Shown in pieces: positions 8,581 through 17,538 of a DNA stretch of 64,000 bases. Made by a program: the position numbers and the translations under genes. This stretch comes from Lachnospiraceae bacterium. GTDB taxonomy: Bacteria > Bacillota > Clostridia > Lachnospirales > Lachnospiraceae. The notes below the pieces were generated by a model that saw only the letters and a list, made by a program, of their open reading frames with translations, was not told the DNA's origin and did no database searches. Each line of letters opens with the position of its first letter. Within the stretch, counting starts at the first letter, position 1. The stretch spans positions 1 through 64,000 of the forward strand of contig JAFYCS010000073.1 of the NCBI GenBank assembly GCA_017539565.1. Direction: 5' to 3'.

Positions 8581-9816
8581 ATGAAAAAGAGACTTTTGGC
8601 TGCATTGATGGCAGGCGTAACTGTATTTTCCATGGCAGGATGTACATCCGGCGGTAACGGCGGAGAAGCTGCAGGCAGCGGGGAAGGTGCTGCAGCAGGT
8701 AACAATGGTACCAAGATAGGTGCAATTCTTGTGGGTGATGAGAATGAAGGATATACCTACGCTCATATCGAAGGTATAAAGAAGGCTGCAGAGGCATCAG
8801 GTATCGCAGCTGAGAATATCATCTGGAAGTATTCCGTACCCGAGGATGAGAGCTGTGAGACTGCTGCAAAGGACCTTGTTGACCAGGGATGCAGTGCTAT
8901 ATTCTCTAACAGCTACGGACATCAGTCATTCATGCAGCAGGTTGCTTCCGAATATCCCGATGTATCTTTCGTTTCCATGACAGGTGATACTGCAGCTGCC
9001 AGCGGACTTGACAATTTCTCAAACGCATTCACAAAGATCTATGAGAGCCGTTATGTATCCGGCGTTGTTGCAGGTATGAAAGTTGCCGAACTCGTGGCAA
9101 ACAATGAACTGGATGCTAAAAACTATGACGCTGACGGAAACGTACTTATCGGTTATGTAGGTGCATATCCTTACGCAGAGGTTGTTTCCGGTTATACAGC
9201 GTTCTTCCTGGGCGTACAGAGCGTATATCAGAACGTATCAATGGAAGTTACCTATACCAATTCCTGGTTCGACATCACCGCTGAGGGTGAGGCTGCAAAC
9301 GCACTTATGGCTGACGGCTGCGTGATCATCGGACAGCATGCGGATTCTACAGGTGCTCCCACTGCTGTACAGGCTGCTCTTGATTCCGGAAAGGTTGCTT
9401 ATTCCGTAGGTTATAATGTTGATATGCTTAATGTTGCTCCTACTGCAGCACTTACTTCTGCTACCAATAACTGGTCTGTATATTACAAGCATGCATTTGA
9501 TCAGGTACTTGCAGGAAGCAAGATCGATACCAATTGGGCAGAAGGTTATTCACAGGATGCAGTTGCGATAACCGCACTTGGTCCTTCCGTAGCAGCAGGT
9601 ACCGCTGATAAGGTTGCAGAAGTTGAGGCAGCTATAAAGAGCGGTTCACTTCATGTATTTGATACTTCCAAGTTTACTGTAGGCGGCAGCAATTTAAGCT
9701 CATTCGTACTGGATGACGGTTATGAGGCTATAAGTGACGGATACTTCCATGAGTCCGAGCATGTATCCGCTCCTTACTTCTCACTGCGTATCGACGGTAT
9801 CAAGGAACTCAATTAA
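8581..9816 (+). CDS. BMP-family ABC transporter substrate-binding lipoprotein
   Basis: A 411-residue surface lipoprotein of the PnrA/Med (basic membrane protein) family, which binds purine nucleosides for ABC import. The signal peptide ends in a lipobox with SMAG before Cys21, followed by a Gly/Ala/Ser linker. The mature part starts KIGAILVGDENEGYTYAHIEG, typical of the family, and contains the VVAGMKVAELV region. AAGGAGG lies just upstream of the ATG at 8581, which begins the signal peptide; an in-frame ATG at 8557 would add eight residues before it. The genes downstream encode the ATPase and both permeases, so this is the capture component. A terminator separates it from them, which should leave the binding protein in excess. 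Nucleoside specificity is inferred from family and the xpt neighbour. Confidence 0.9.
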   Translation: MKKRLLAALMAGVTVFSMAGCTSGGNGGEAAGSGEGAAAGNNGTKIGAILVGDENEGYTYAHIEGIKKAAEASGIAAENIIWKYSVPEDESCETAAKDLVDQGCSAIFSNSYGHQSFMQQVASEYPDVSFVSMTGDTAAASGLDNFSNAFTKIYESRYVSGVVAGMKVAELVANNELDAKNYDADGNVLIGYVGAYPYAEVVSGYTAFFLGVQSVYQNVSMEVTYTNSWFDITAEGEAANALMADGCVIIGQHADSTGAPTAVQAALDSGKVAYSVGYNVDMLNVAPTAALTSATNNWSVYYKHAFDQVLAGSKIDTNWAEGYSQDAVAITALGPSVAAGTADKVAEVEAAIKSGSLHVFDTSKFTVGGSNLSSFVLDDGYEAISDGYFHESEHVSAPYFSLRIDGIKELN

Positions 9817-9826
9817 TAAGTTGAAC

Positions 9827-9857
9827 GGGGAGTGTATTTTGCACTCCCCTTTTTTTA
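9827..9857 (+). terminator. Intra-operon terminator/attenuator between binding protein and ATPase genes
   Basis: Stem GGGGAGTG/CACTCCCC (9827-9849) with a 7-base loop and eight T residues. No separate promoter is obvious before the ATPase gene, so partial read-through is likely, giving differential expression. Confidence 0.85.
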
Positions 9858-9882
9858 TCCATTTTGCTTAAAGGGGTTATTC

Positions 9883-11421
9883 ATGGGTGAAGCTGTAATT
9901 TCTCTGCGTAATGTTTCCAAAAGTTTCGGCGAAGTGCTGGCAAATGATAATGTGAGCATGGATATCTATAAGGGTGAGATCCTTTCCCTGCTGGGCGAAA
10001 ACGGCAGCGGCAAGACTACTCTTATGAATATGCTCTCAGGTATTTATTATCCCGATCACGGTGAGATAAAAGTGAACGGGAATGTTGTGAATATAAGGGA
10101 GCCCAAGGATGCTTTTGCATGCGGGATAGGTATGGTCCATCAGCATTTTAAGCTGGTGGATGTTTTTACTGCTGCGGAAAACGTAGTGGTAGGTATTAAA
10201 CAAAAGGGACACTTCGACCTTAGGGAAGTGGCTCACGGTATCAGGGAGATCTGCGACAGGTACGGTTTTGTCATGGATCCCGATAAAAAAGTATATGACA
10301 TGAGCGTGTCTGAAAAACAGACACTTGAGATAATAAAGGTTATTTACCGCGGGGCTGATATACTTATACTTGATGAACCTACGGCGGTACTTACCCCCCA
10401 GGAAACAGACAGGCTTTTCAATGTTATCCGTAATATGAAAAAAGACGGAAAGACTGTAGTCATAATCACCCACAAACTGCATGAGGTGCTGTCTATTTCT
10501 GACAGGGTGGCGATCCTGCGTAAGGGCGCGTATATAGATGCCGTACCTACCAAAGATGCTACGGAAGAGAGCCTTACAGAGATGATGGTGGGTGAGAAGG
10601 TAGAGCTTAATATTGAGCGCCCGGAGGTGAAAGATAAGAAGCTCCGTCTTAAAGTGGAGCATTTAAGCTGCTATAACGCTGATGGCGTGCAGGTACTGGA
10701 TGATGTGAGCTTTGATGCTTACGGCGGAGAGATACTTGGTATCGCCGGTGTATCCGGTAACGGTCAGAAGGAACTGCTGGAATCTGTTGCGGGGCTTCAG
10801 AATACCATGCCCGGAGCAAAGATAAGCTATTATGCTCCCGATGATTCAGGGGAACACGAACTGATAGGCCTGACTCCCAGGAAGATAAGGGAGCTTGGTG
10901 TGCATCTTTCTTTCGTGCCCGAAGACAGGCTGGGTATGGGACTTGTAGGTTCCATGGGTATGTCGGAGAACATGATGCTCAAGGATTACAGCGAAGGCCA
11001 TTCCATATTTACGGATAATCGTAAGCCCAGGGAACTGGCAGAGCAGATATTAAAGGATCTTAAGGTGGTGACACCCGGAATTTCAACGCCGGTGCGGCGT
11101 TTATCAGGCGGTAACGTACAGAAGGTACTGGTGGGACGTGAGATAGCCGCATCCCCTGCTGTGCTGATGACGGCATATGCGGTAAGGGGGCTGGATATAA
11201 ATACTTCGTATACTATATACAGGCTGCTTAATGAACAGAAGAGCAAGGGCGTTGCGGTAATGTATGTAGGTGAGGATCTGGATGTACTGATGGAGCTCTG
11301 TGACCGTATACTTGTACTCTGCGGAGGAAAGGTAAGCGGTATACTGGACGGCAGGAGTGCCCGGAAAGAAGAGATAGGTAGACTGATGACTACTTACGGC
11401 GGCAGAAAGGAGAAGGGCTGA
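9883..11421 (+). CDS. Nucleoside ABC transporter, duplicated ATP-binding protein (YufO/NupA type)
   Basis: A 512-residue protein with two fused nucleotide-binding domains. The first has Walker A GENGSGKTT (residues 38-46) and Walker B LILDEP (D164, E165). The second has the relaxed Walker A GVSGNGQKE (from residue 289), a good signature LSGGNVQK and a Walker B-like region reading TAYAVRGLD; this degenerate second half is usual in the sugar/nucleoside type of ATPase. The ATG at 9883 has AAGGGG at the right distance. The stop overlaps the ATG of the next permease gene by one base, so translation is coupled. It powers import of the ligand bound by the upstream lipoprotein. Confidence 0.92.
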   Translation: MGEAVISLRNVSKSFGEVLANDNVSMDIYKGEILSLLGENGSGKTTLMNMLSGIYYPDHGEIKVNGNVVNIREPKDAFACGIGMVHQHFKLVDVFTAAENVVVGIKQKGHFDLREVAHGIREICDRYGFVMDPDKKVYDMSVSEKQTLEIIKVIYRGADILILDEPTAVLTPQETDRLFNVIRNMKKDGKTVVIITHKLHEVLSISDRVAILRKGAYIDAVPTKDATEESLTEMMVGEKVELNIERPEVKDKKLRLKVEHLSCYNADGVQVLDDVSFDAYGGEILGIAGVSGNGQKELLESVAGLQNTMPGAKISYYAPDDSGEHELIGLTPRKIRELGVHLSFVPEDRLGMGLVGSMGMSENMMLKDYSEGHSIFTDNRKPRELAEQILKDLKVVTPGISTPVRRLSGGNVQKVLVGREIAASPAVLMTAYAVRGLDINTSYTIYRLLNEQKSKGVAVMYVGEDLDVLMELCDRILVLCGGKVSGILDGRSARKEEIGRLMTTYGGRKEKG

Positions 11422-12521
11422 TGGCTAAGGCGGTGAAGAAAGAACCCTTCATAAGGCTGGCAAAACGGGATACGATGCCGACGGCGAAGAAGGTGGCGGT
11501 CAGGCTGATAAGCATTCTGGCAGCGCTTATAGTATGCGGATTACTGATATTTGCCATAACAGGATTAAATCCTCTGGAAGTATACAGTACCATGATATCC
11601 GGTGCCTTCGGGACTAAGACCAGGATATGGTCAACGGTCAAAGAGATGACCATGCTGGCATGTATAGCAATAGGCCTGGCGCCGGCTTTTAAGATGCGTT
11701 TCTGGAATATAGGTGCGGAAGGACAGGTGCTCATCGGAGGCATAGTGACTGCGGGCTGTATGATATATCTCAAAGCTCTGCCGCCTGTAGCCCTCTTTGC
11801 TGTAATGCTTGTGGGCAGTACTCTGGCGGGAGCGCTCTGGGGGCTTCTTCCCGCTGTGTTTAAGGCTAAATGGAATACTAATGAGACACTGTTTACCCTG
11901 ATGATGAATTATGTGGCGATACAGCTCACATCCTTCTTTGTTGCAAAATGGGAAAACCCTTACGGATCAAATACCGTGGGTATCATAAATCAGAATTCAC
12001 AGGAAGGGTGGTTTCCTTCGGTTATGGGTACCCGTTATTTTATAAGTGTTGTACTGGTGCTGTTGCTGGCAGTCCTCATGTTTGTATATCTAAAATATAC
12101 GAAGCACGGTTATGAGATATCTGTTGTTGGAGAATCTGAGAATACAGCCCGTTATGCCGGCATCAGCGTAGGCTGGGTGGTCATCCGTACCATGCTTCTT
12201 TCCGGGGCACTCTGCGGCATGGCCGGATTTATGGCAGTTGCAGGCGCTTCACATACTATTTCAACATCAACTGCCGGAGGACGCGGCTTTACTGCCATAA
12301 TAGTTGCGTGGCTGGCTAAATTCGATTCTGCCACAATGCTTCTTATATCACTGCTTTTGGCTTTCCTGCAGAGCGGTGCGGGAGAAATAGCTTCAAAGTG
12401 CAAGCTGAACAGTTATGCTTCGGAAATGATAACCGGTATCATACTGTTCTTCATACTGGGCAGTGAGTTCTTCATAAACTTTAAACTGATACTGCGCGGT
12501 AAGAAAGAAAAGGAGGGCTGA
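11421..12521 (+). CDS. Nucleoside ABC transporter permease 1 (YufP/NupB type)
   Basis: A 366-residue membrane protein of the BPD_transp_2 family with about nine hydrophobic helices. Family segments include KMRFWNIGAEGQVLIGGI, the cytosolic coupling region GYEISVVGESENTARYAGI, and a GRGFTAIIVAWLA stretch. It forms half of the membrane channel with the next gene product. The start overlaps the ATPase stop (TGATG), and the next permease gene begins 4 bases after the stop. Confidence 0.92.
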   Translation: MAKAVKKEPFIRLAKRDTMPTAKKVAVRLISILAALIVCGLLIFAITGLNPLEVYSTMISGAFGTKTRIWSTVKEMTMLACIAIGLAPAFKMRFWNIGAEGQVLIGGIVTAGCMIYLKALPPVALFAVMLVGSTLAGALWGLLPAVFKAKWNTNETLFTLMMNYVAIQLTSFFVAKWENPYGSNTVGIINQNSQEGWFPSVMGTRYFISVVLVLLLAVLMFVYLKYTKHGYEISVVGESENTARYAGISVGWVVIRTMLLSGALCGMAGFMAVAGASHTISTSTAGGRGFTAIIVAWLAKFDSATMLLISLLLAFLQSGAGEIASKCKLNSYASEMITGIILFFILGSEFFINFKLILRGKKEKEG

Positions 12522-12525
12522 GCAT

Positions 12526-13509
12526 ATGCAGGGATTTATATCATTATTCCAGGCGGCTGTTTTCTTCGGGACGGTTATAATGTTCGGCTGTGTTGGTGAG
12601 ATCATCACCGAAAAGGCCGGAAACTTAAACCTTGGTGTTCCGGGCATCATGTATCTGGGCGGTATTTCATCACTGGCGGCCGTATTTATCTATGAGGGAA
12701 GTACGGATAAGCCTTCATCTGCTGTCTGCGTGATACTGGCCTTGGCAGCTTCCTTTGCGGGAGCGGCACTTGGCGGGTTTATATATGCATTCCTGACGAT
12801 CACACTGCGTGCAAACCAGAATGTAACCGGACTGGCTCTGTCTATATTCGGCTCAGGTGTGGCGAACTTCTTCGGGGGCTCGTTAAATACCCTGGCCGGA
12901 CGCTTTGAACAGATATCCGTACCCGTGACCTCGGCCGCCTTCAGGCAGAATATAGCGCCTCTGGCAAGCCTGGGGATACCCGGACAGCTGTTTTTCTCAT
13001 ACGGTTTTATGGTATATCTTGCGATAATACTGGCCATTGCTGTACAATTTTTCCTGACACGTACCGCAGCAGGACTTAATCTCCGCACGGTGGGTGAGAA
13101 TCCCCAGGCTGCGGATGCGGCAGGCATCAATGTTACAAAGAACAAATACCTGGCTATATGCATAGGGGCAGGCATATGCGGTTTCGGCGGTGCATATTAT
13201 GTAATGGATTATATCAAAGGAACCTGGGCTAACGACGGCAGCATTGAGAAACTGGGCTGGCTGGCCGTGGCCCTTGTAATATTCGCAACCTGGAAGGCAA
13301 AGAACGCCATATGGGGAGCATATCTCTTCGGCGTTTTATATTGGATGTATCTTTATATACCCGGTCTCACCAGGGCGTCACAGGAAATATTCAAGATGCT
13401 GCCCTATGTAGTGACCATTATCGTGCTGGTCTTCACCAGCCTTACCAACAGCAGGGAAAAACAGCCTCCCGCAGCTTTGGGGCAGCCTTATTTCAGGGAG
13501 GACAGGTAA
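12526..13509 (+). CDS. Nucleoside ABC transporter permease 2 (YufQ/NupC type)
   Basis: A 327-residue BPD_transp_2 family permease, shorter than its partner as is normal in these systems. It starts with an amphipathic helix and shows ITEKAGNLNLGVPGIMYLGG and the coupling motif NLRTVGENPQAADAAGINV. It has about eight to nine membrane helices. AGGAGGG lies upstream of the ATG inside the preceding gene's end. Together with the previous permease and the double ATPase it should form a complete importer. xpt follows 15 bases downstream, linking uptake to salvage. Confidence 0.92.
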   Translation: MQGFISLFQAAVFFGTVIMFGCVGEIITEKAGNLNLGVPGIMYLGGISSLAAVFIYEGSTDKPSSAVCVILALAASFAGAALGGFIYAFLTITLRANQNVTGLALSIFGSGVANFFGGSLNTLAGRFEQISVPVTSAAFRQNIAPLASLGIPGQLFFSYGFMVYLAIILAIAVQFFLTRTAAGLNLRTVGENPQAADAAGINVTKNKYLAICIGAGICGFGGAYYVMDYIKGTWANDGSIEKLGWLAVALVIFATWKAKNAIWGAYLFGVLYWMYLYIPGLTRASQEIFKMLPYVVTIIVLVFTSLTNSREKQPPAALGQPYFREDR

Positions 13510-13524
13510 AGGAAGGAGGAGCTT

Positions 13525-14100
13525 ATGCGTTTACTTGAAGAAAGGATCTTAAAAGACGGAACAGTAAAACACGGCAATGTACTGAAAGTTGATTCTTTTT
13601 TGAATCATCAGATGGACATCGGGCTCTTTAACGAAATGGGAAAGGAATGGAAGCGCCTGTTTGAAGACGTGGAAGTTAATAAGATACTTACCATTGAGGC
13701 TTCCGGCATAGGCCTGGCTGCGATAGCCGCCCAGTATTTTGAGGCGCCTGTGGTATTTGCAAAAAAAACGATGACGATAAATCTTGACGGGGAGCTTTAC
13801 ACGACACGCGTCCAGTCTTTTACACATCAGAGGGTATATAATGTTGTGGTTGCAAAGCGCTTTTTGAGTCCTGAAGATCATGTCCTTATAATCGATGATT
13901 TCCTGGCTAACGGATGCGCTATCAACGGGCTGATGGATCTGATCTATCAGGCCGGGGCTACGCTTGCAGGAGTGGGAATAGCAATAGAAAAAGGCTTCCA
14001 GGATGGCGGGCGTGAGCTTCGCGAAAAAGGTATCAAACTGGAATCACTGGCCATCATAAAAGGCATGGATGACGAAACGGGGACCATTGAATTCATGTGA
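13525..14100 (+). CDS. xpt: Xanthine phosphoribosyltransferase
   Basis: A 191-residue purine salvage enzyme that converts xanthine and PRPP to XMP. The N-terminus [14 protein letters not shown] and the PRPP-binding loop [11 protein letters not shown] (D124, D125) are diagnostic, and the length fits the family. GGAGGAG precedes the ATG. Its position at the end of the purine-type importer operon suggests that imported nucleosides or bases feed directly into nucleotide salvage. No purine riboswitch is visible before this gene or at the operon start, although Bacillus xpt has one. Confidence 0.93.
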   Translation: MRLLEERILKDGTVKHGNVLKVDSFLNHQMDIGLFNEMGKEWKRLFEDVEVNKILTIEASGIGLAAIAAQYFEAPVVFAKKTMTINLDGELYTTRVQSFTHQRVYNVVVAKRFLSPEDHVLIIDDFLANGCAINGLMDLIYQAGATLAGVGIAIEKGFQDGGRELREKGIKLESLAIIKGMDDETGTIEFM

Positions 14101-14107
14101 AAACTGG

Positions 14108-14136
14108 TTGACATAAGATTTTTATTTCGGTATAAT
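14108..14136 (+). promoter_or_regulatory. Consensus sigma-A promoter for nrdR
   Basis: Perfect TTGACA (14108-14113) and perfect TATAAT (14131-14136) with a 17-bp spacer, starting 8 bases after the xpt stop. The predicted start site is near 14143, with GGAGGAA in the leader. Confidence 0.9.
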
Positions 14137-14175
14137 CTTTAAAGGTTGTTCTTTAAAGAAACGGAGGAAAAAATC

Positions 14176-14631
14176 ATGAAATGTCCTTTTTGCGGTCACG
14201 AAAATACCAGAGTAGTTGATTCACGTCCTGCAGATGATAATGCTTCCATCAGAAGGCGCAGGGTATGCGATGAGTGCGACAAGCGCTTTACCACCTATGA
14301 AAAAGTAGAGACTATTCCGCTTATCGTTATCAAGAAGGACAATAACCGCGAAGCATATGATCGCAAGAAGATAGAAGCCGGAGTGCTGCGTGCATGCCAC
14401 AAGCGCCCCATCAGTGCAGAGGCTATCACGAAGCTGATCGATGAGGTTGAGACCGAAGTTTTCAAACGTGAAGAGAAGGAAGTTCCCAGTGCGGTTATCG
14501 GTGAGATAGTCATGGAAAAGCTGGAGAATCTTGAGGCGGTTGCATATGTGCGTTTCGCATCAGTATACCGTGAATTCAAGGATATCAACACCTTCATGGA
14601 TGAACTGAAGAAGGTACTGGATAAGAAGTGA
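14176..14631 (+). CDS. nrdR: Transcriptional repressor NrdR
   Basis: A 151-residue regulator that represses ribonucleotide reductase genes when (d)ATP occupies its ATP-cone. The N-terminal zinc ribbon has C3/C6 and C31/C34 with the RRRR basic patch between them; the ATP-cone domain spans ~47-140 (VIKKDNNREAYDRKKI). The ATG at 14176 sits after CGGAGGAA and gives the standard N-terminus MKCPFCGHE. It is driven by a consensus promoter, and the next gene starts 7 bases after its stop. Confidence 0.97.
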   Translation: MKCPFCGHENTRVVDSRPADDNASIRRRRVCDECDKRFTTYEKVETIPLIVIKKDNNREAYDRKKIEAGVLRACHKRPISAEAITKLIDEVETEVFKREEKEVPSAVIGEIVMEKLENLEAVAYVRFASVYREFKDINTFMDELKKVLDKK

Positions 14632-14638
14632 TCTTTAC

Positions 14639-15247
14639 ATGGCAGAAGAGGAAGTAAAGGAAGAAGAAAAACCCCGGTTTATCGAGCAGGGGTTATATAT
14701 GTTTGAATATGTGGCTGAGGCCGAAGAAGCAAAAACTGAAGCCCAGCGTATAGCGCGTCTTGAAAAACAGCTTGATTATACTAAGCCGGCGTTAGTGCTG
14801 GCTTTTTATAAAAAGGCTTTGGAAGGACGCGTTTTTAAAACGGTTGAGGGCTATGCCTATCTGCTGCATCTGCGCACATATTTAGAGGAGCGTAAGAGCG
14901 ATCTGGGTGGTGTGATACCCTGCATACCCGCAGATTATATGAGTGAACGGGCCCATTACCGTGTCATCGTAGATGAACTTAAAGATAATCTGAAAAAAGA
15001 GAAGAAAAAGAACAGAACCATTAAGCATAACAATACTACGATGAGGATAGTCATCACATTTCTGGTGGTGGCCCTTATCGCCATGCTGGTCATAGCTTTA
15101 GTAAGCGATAATCCCAATATACTTAATTACGAAAGAGTGCTTCAGGACAAGTATGCATCCTGGGAACTGGACCTTAAGGAAAGGGAAGAGGTCATCAGGG
15201 AGAAGGAACTGGAGCTGAAAAGAGAAGGCGATACTTCACAAAATTAA
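14639..15247 (+). CDS. Unknown single-pass membrane protein with flanking charged helices
   Basis: A 202-residue protein that I do not recognise. Residues 1-135 are mostly helical and charged, with Glu/Lys clusters at the start and near 118-130. One strong membrane helix follows (VITFLVVALIAMLVIALV, ~140-157), then a Glu/Arg/Lys-rich probable coiled coil to the end. There is no signal peptide, so the long N-terminal part is likely cytosolic and the coiled coil outside, or the reverse. It lies between nrdR (7-base gap) and a two-component system and has no clear Shine-Dalgarno site of its own, suggesting translation depends on nrdR. Confidence 0.7.
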   Translation: MAEEEVKEEEKPRFIEQGLYMFEYVAEAEEAKTEAQRIARLEKQLDYTKPALVLAFYKKALEGRVFKTVEGYAYLLHLRTYLEERKSDLGGVIPCIPADYMSERAHYRVIVDELKDNLKKEKKKNRTIKHNNTTMRIVITFLVVALIAMLVIALVSDNPNILNYERVLQDKYASWELDLKEREEVIREKELELKREGDTSQN

Positions 15248-15295
15248 CATATTTATCTGATATTATCATCTGAGAATATACAAGGGGGTATATTT

Positions 15296-15979
15296 ATGGA
15301 TAAGGCTAAAATACTTGTTGTAGATGATGAGAGCAGAATGAGAAAGCTTGTCAAAGACTTTCTTGTTAAAAACGGCTATGCGGTATTGGAAGCCGAAGAC
15401 GGCAGCGCCGCGCTTGATATATTTTACTCGGACAATACCATAGATCTTCTTATCCTGGATGTCATGATGCCCAAGATGGACGGCTGGGAAGTATGCAAGG
15501 AAATAAGAAAGACTTCCAAGGTGCCTATCATAATGCTCACGGCCAGGGGAGAAGAGAGGGATGAGCTTCTGGGATTTCAGCTGGGAGTTGATGAATATAT
15601 GTCAAAACCCTTCAGTCCCAAGATACTTGTGGCCAGGGTTGAGGCAATACTGAGGCGTACCACGGGGGTATCCGAGGATTCACGTATGGAGGCCGGAGGT
15701 GTTGTTATCGATAAGGAGGCGCATACAGTATATGTGGATGGACAGCTTATCGACCTTTCCTTTAAGGAGTTTGAGCTTTTGAGTTTCTTTATGGAGAATC
15801 AGGGTATAGCTCTTTCGCGTGAAAAGATCTTAAACAGTGTATGGAATTACGATTATTTCGGTGATGCCAGGACAATAGATACCCATGTCAAGAAACTGCG
15901 CAGCAAGATGGGAGCCAAAGGTGACCTGATCCAGACCATCTGGGGTCTTGGCTATAAGTTTGACGCAAAGGAAGCATAA
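15296..15979 (+). CDS. OmpR/PhoB-type response regulator
   Basis: A 227-residue two-domain regulator. The receiver (residues ~5-118) has the acidic pair DDE near residue 10, phospho-acceptor D55 in LLILDVMMP, and the conserved K in MSKPFSP. The C-terminal winged helix (~130-225) shows LSFKEFELLSFFMENQG and the TIDTHVKKLRSKM recognition helix. AAGGGGG precedes the ATG. The partner kinase starts one base after the stop, so the two form a cognate pair. The stimulus and targets are unknown. Confidence 0.95.
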   Translation: MDKAKILVVDDESRMRKLVKDFLVKNGYAVLEAEDGSAALDIFYSDNTIDLLILDVMMPKMDGWEVCKEIRKTSKVPIIMLTARGEERDELLGFQLGVDEYMSKPFSPKILVARVEAILRRTTGVSEDSRMEAGGVVIDKEAHTVYVDGQLIDLSFKEFELLSFFMENQGIALSREKILNSVWNYDYFGDARTIDTHVKKLRSKMGAKGDLIQTIWGLGYKFDAKEA

Positions 15980-15980
15980 G

Positions 15981-17498
15981 ATGCCGGAAGAAAAGCAGAA
16001 CAAAGAAGGAAGTAAAAAAGAAAAAACCGGCTTATTCAGAACTCTTAAATTCCAGATGACGGCGACATATCTGATCCTTCTGGGGATCACCTTTTTCGGC
16101 ATCTGGTTTTTTAATGATTTTCTCCTGGAAAAGAATTATCTGAAATATAAAAGGGATAATCTGATGGAAGTCTATTCTGTGATAGACAGTGCAAATCAGG
16201 AGGATTCTTTTGGTGAAGATGAGTTCGAAAATGAGATACTCCGTCTGTGCAACAATTATAATGTCAACTTCGTTGTAACGGATGCTTCATCCAATACTAT
16301 CTATTCAAATATAAAGGATCCCGGGCAGATCAGCAGACAGCTGCGTGATATTGTTTTTGCCAGGGATAACATCGAAAAGAAGATGATAGAAGAAACGGAT
16401 GAATACAGTCTGTGTTACCTGCCGGATCCTGCGACGGGGACGGAATATGCCGTGCTTTGGGGAAATCTGGACGATGACAGATTCTTCATGATACGTACCG
16501 CCCTTGAGAGCATCAGGGAAAGTGCGCGTATAGCCAATAAGATGCTGCTTTGCATCGGTGCTGTAGCGTTTGTGATAGCAGGCGTTATAATCTGGGTGGT
16601 TACCAACCGTGTGACCAGGCCTATAATGAGGCTGGTAGATGTTTCTAAAAGAATGTCAGATATGGATTTCGAGGCCCGTTATACCGGCTGCTGCGGAAAC
16701 GAAGTGGATCTCCTGGGGGATAACATGAACCGTATGGCAGACAGTCTCGAAGATAATATCAGCCGTTTAAAGACTGCCAACCTTGAACTTCAGAGGGATG
16801 TTGAAGCAAGGATGCATACGGATGAGCGCAGGAAAGAGTTCCTGGCAAACGTATCCCACGAGTTAAAGACGCCCATAGCGCTTATCCAGGGATATGCGGA
16901 AGGACTTAAGGACGGCATCATAGAAGATCAGGAGAGCAGGGATTATTACTGCGATGTCATCATGGATGAGACCAAAAAGATGAACCATCTGGTCAAGTTC
17001 CTCATATCCTTAAATCAGGTGGAGAGCGGTGAGGATGTAATGGTGATAGAACGCTTCGATCTTGATGCACTTATCAGTGCAAGTGTCAATTCTTTTGCGC
17101 AGATGTGTGAACAGAAGGAGATAAAGATGATATATACGCCACAGCCGGGACTATTTGTCTGGGGTGACGAGTACCAGGTGGAGGAGGTGCTCAGGAACTA
17201 TATTTCCAATGCGGTTCATCATTGCAGCGGCAGAAAAGAGATAATAATAAAGGTGGTACGTACAGAAGACAAGATACGTACCTGTGTGTTCAACAGCGGT
17301 GAGGCGATCCCGGAGGAAAGTTTAAGCCGCCTGTGGGAGAAGTTCTATAAGGTGGATAAGGCAAGGACCAGGGAATACGGCGGCAGCGGTCTGGGATTAT
17401 CCATAGTAAAGGCTATTATGGAATCCCTTCACCAGCAATACGGCGTAAGGAATTACGATGATGGCGTTGAGTTCTATTTTGAGCTGTCTACCAAATAA
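15981..17498 (+). CDS. Sensor histidine kinase (HAMP, HisKA, HATPase)
   Basis: A 505-residue membrane kinase paired with the preceding regulator. There are two membrane helices (~22-45 and ~185-207) enclosing an extracytoplasmic sensor of ~140 residues, then a HAMP linker, a HisKA domain with phospho-acceptor H293 in NVSHELKTP, and an ATPase domain with N box NYISNAVHH, F box and G2 box GGSGLGLSI. The ATG at 15981 directly follows the regulator stop; an earlier in-frame ATG lies inside the regulator gene and is not favoured. The G1 box reads FNSGEAIP in place of DxGxG, as in several Firmicute kinases. Confidence 0.94.
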   Translation: MPEEKQNKEGSKKEKTGLFRTLKFQMTATYLILLGITFFGIWFFNDFLLEKNYLKYKRDNLMEVYSVIDSANQEDSFGEDEFENEILRLCNNYNVNFVVTDASSNTIYSNIKDPGQISRQLRDIVFARDNIEKKMIEETDEYSLCYLPDPATGTEYAVLWGNLDDDRFFMIRTALESIRESARIANKMLLCIGAVAFVIAGVIIWVVTNRVTRPIMRLVDVSKRMSDMDFEARYTGCCGNEVDLLGDNMNRMADSLEDNISRLKTANLELQRDVEARMHTDERRKEFLANVSHELKTPIALIQGYAEGLKDGIIEDQESRDYYCDVIMDETKKMNHLVKFLISLNQVESGEDVMVIERFDLDALISASVNSFAQMCEQKEIKMIYTPQPGLFVWGDEYQVEEVLRNYISNAVHHCSGRKEIIIKVVRTEDKIRTCVFNSGEAIPEESLSRLWEKFYKVDKARTREYGGSGLGLSIVKAIMESLHQQYGVRNYDDGVEFYFELSTK

Positions 17499-17503
17499 AT
17501 CCG

Positions 17504-17532
17504 TTGAAAAAGAGCGGGATCTGTGATATTAT
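17504..17532 (+). promoter_or_regulatory. Extended -10 promoter predicting a leaderless yqeG mRNA
   Basis: TTGAAA (17504-17509), 17-bp spacer, TGA-TATTAT with the -10 at 17527-17532. Counting +1 as seven bases after the last -10 base puts it on the A of the yqeG ATG (17539). No Shine-Dalgarno site precedes that ATG. Confidence 0.6.
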
Positions 17533-17538
17533 CTGCCA

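Noticed and set aside
15241..15295. Promoter before the response regulator
   Set aside because: TATTAT occurs at 15261 but no -35 at a valid spacing was found, so no promoter is claimed.
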